Origin: Pseudomonas sp. MWU16-30317
Lineage (GTDB): Bacteria; Pseudomonadota; Gammaproteobacteria; Pseudomonadales; Pseudomonadaceae
NCBI RefSeq assembly: GCF_020515695.1
Contig: NZ_JAIWJA010000001.1
Coordinates: 1,020,246 to 1,084,245, forward strand
Direction: 5' to 3'
DNA length: 64,000 nt
Each line of letters opens with the position of its first letter. Within the stretch, counting starts at the first letter, position 1. Shown piece by piece: positions 63,463-64,000 of this stretch. The notes beneath the pieces are model-generated. The model was given only the letters and a program-made list of their open reading frames with translations, was not told the origin of the DNA and ran no database searches. The translations under genes were made by a program, and so were the position numbers.

Positions 63463-64000
63463 TTACCACTTAATGCTGTTAAACCAGTCCAGCTCCTGCT
63501 GAGTAGGAGCTCGTTTGATGCCTTTATTATCTAGAGCGTCTTCATATCTAATCGGACGTGTTGCTCCAGGCACATAAGGATTGGCTTCTGTTTCTTTAAC
63601 TCGAGTACTGGTCATATCGAATTCCGTACCATCTTTATAGGTTATTTTTACTCCCGGCTCACCAGCCTCACCACCCAGTCGAGTGGTGTTCTTTGTTGTT
63701 CTGGTAGTAATCGTTCCAATTTCTTTTGCACCAACAACATCCGCCCCTACCCCACGATCGGAGCCATTATACTCCTTCCAACCCGGATGATAAGGGTCTG
63801 CCTTCATCTCGGGCGAAATCGTCACGGTTTTCCCCGCTCCGCTCTTCGCCCAAAGCGCACCAATCCCTGCTGTGGCCATACCAGCGACCGCAGCAATGGC
63901 GCCTGATATCAAAAATTTTGCGCCGATCACTTCCGCCGAGCCATTCATACCATCGTTGCCTGACTTGGCGTATTCCTGTTTCCCCTCTTCGTTATTCTCG
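63463..64000 (-). CDS. cdiA: CdiA toxin, C-terminal end (5' part beyond window)
   Basis: The open frame enters from the right edge and stops at 63463. It begins ENNEEGKQEYAKSGNDG; the base before is compatible with the VENN pretoxin motif (PT-VENN). A hydrophobic segment follows (GAKFLISGAIAAVAGMATAG), then the ISPEMKADPYHPGWKEY linker and the junction VGAKEIG with the repeat at 63723-63732. The last about 87 residues (ending APTQQELDWFNSIKW) are the toxin, of a type I do not recognise. It is secreted by a CdiB partner expected outside the window and delivered to neighbouring cells on contact. Confidence 0.85.
   Translation of the reverse strand, partial: ENNEEGKQEYAKSGNDGMNGSAEVIGAKFLISGAIAAVAGMATAGIGALWAKSGAGKTVTISPEMKADPYHPGWKEYNGSDRGVGADVVGAKEIGTITTRTTKNTTRLGGEAGEPGVKITYKDGTEFDMTSTRVKETEANPYVPGATRPIRYEDALDNKGIKRAPTQQELDWFNSIKW

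Larger units (their letters stand above)
54988..63732 (-). repeat. Dispersed 10-bp CDI module junction GGTGCAAAAG, seven copies
   Basis: Seven exact copies (minus strand GGTGCAAAAG, coding Gly-Ala-Lys) lie at 54988-54997, 55561-55570, 56276-56285, 56938-56947, 57654-57663, 63190-63199 and 63723-63732. Each is at the first residues of a toxin module. A degenerate eighth lies at about 54392-54405. They are likely the sites where toxin cassettes recombine with cdiA. Confidence 0.85.

Noticed and set aside
53702..64000. Rhs or type VI effector locus instead of CDI
   Set aside because: The haemagglutinin repeats, pretoxin region and ENN motif are those of CdiA; no Rhs YD repeats, PAAR or VgrG are seen.

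Overview
The window comes from a Pseudomonas-type gammaproteobacterial chromosome. Three things point there: the conserved block gacA-uvrC-pgsA-tRNA-Gly, a gacA with a TTG start, and inverted REP sequences of the GTGGGAGCnnGCTTGCCCGC type. No replication origin, rRNA or CRISPR array is visible.

Layout. 1-5418: a red-light sensing unit (bacteriophytochrome kinase plus response regulator), two small Pseudomonas proteins and a PAS hybrid kinase. 5774-6745: tRNA-Leu and tRNA-Cys around a small secreted protein. 6788-30984: a 24-kb genomic island flanked by an 18-bp direct repeat that is the 3' end of tRNA-Gly, with a decayed tyrosine integrase next to the tRNA. It carries a large aromatic-type catabolic cluster: two VanA-like Rieske oxygenases, one VanB-type reductase, a Rieske ferredoxin, a flavin monooxygenase, a VOC dioxygenase, a C-C hydrolase, an amidohydrolase, FAH, two SDRs, a cyclase and a cupin. 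It also carries a LysR regulator, an MFS transporter and a DUF1302/DUF1329/YCF48/RND envelope transport set. 30967-34174: tRNA-Gly, pgsA, uvrC, gacA. 34313-53600: ordinary core and accessory genes. These include a DAHP synthase behind a classical Tyr/Trp/Phe-codon transcription attenuator, yejABEF, an amino acid transporter, an epoxide hydrolase, efflux pumps, a diguanylate cyclase and a frameshifted DUF2846 gene.

53702-64000 is an AT-rich contact-dependent inhibition (CDI) toxin-immunity array, all on the minus strand. The cdiA C-terminus enters from the right edge and is followed by its immunity gene. Behind it lie start-less orphan toxin modules, each paired with an immunity gene. Seven exact copies of a 10-bp sequence encoding Gly-Ala-Lys mark the module junctions. 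A 5'-truncated, frameshifted second cdiA copy sits in the middle. Recognisable toxin types are EndoU-like, papain-fold deamidase-like, Ntox50-like, colicin E5-like (frameshifted) and an HGxDF-type putative RNase. Two toxin tails are unrecognised.

The most notable points are the island that splits an ancestral tRNA-Gly/Cys/Leu operon, the attenuator, and the modular CDI array with toxin fragments that standard gene finding would miss.
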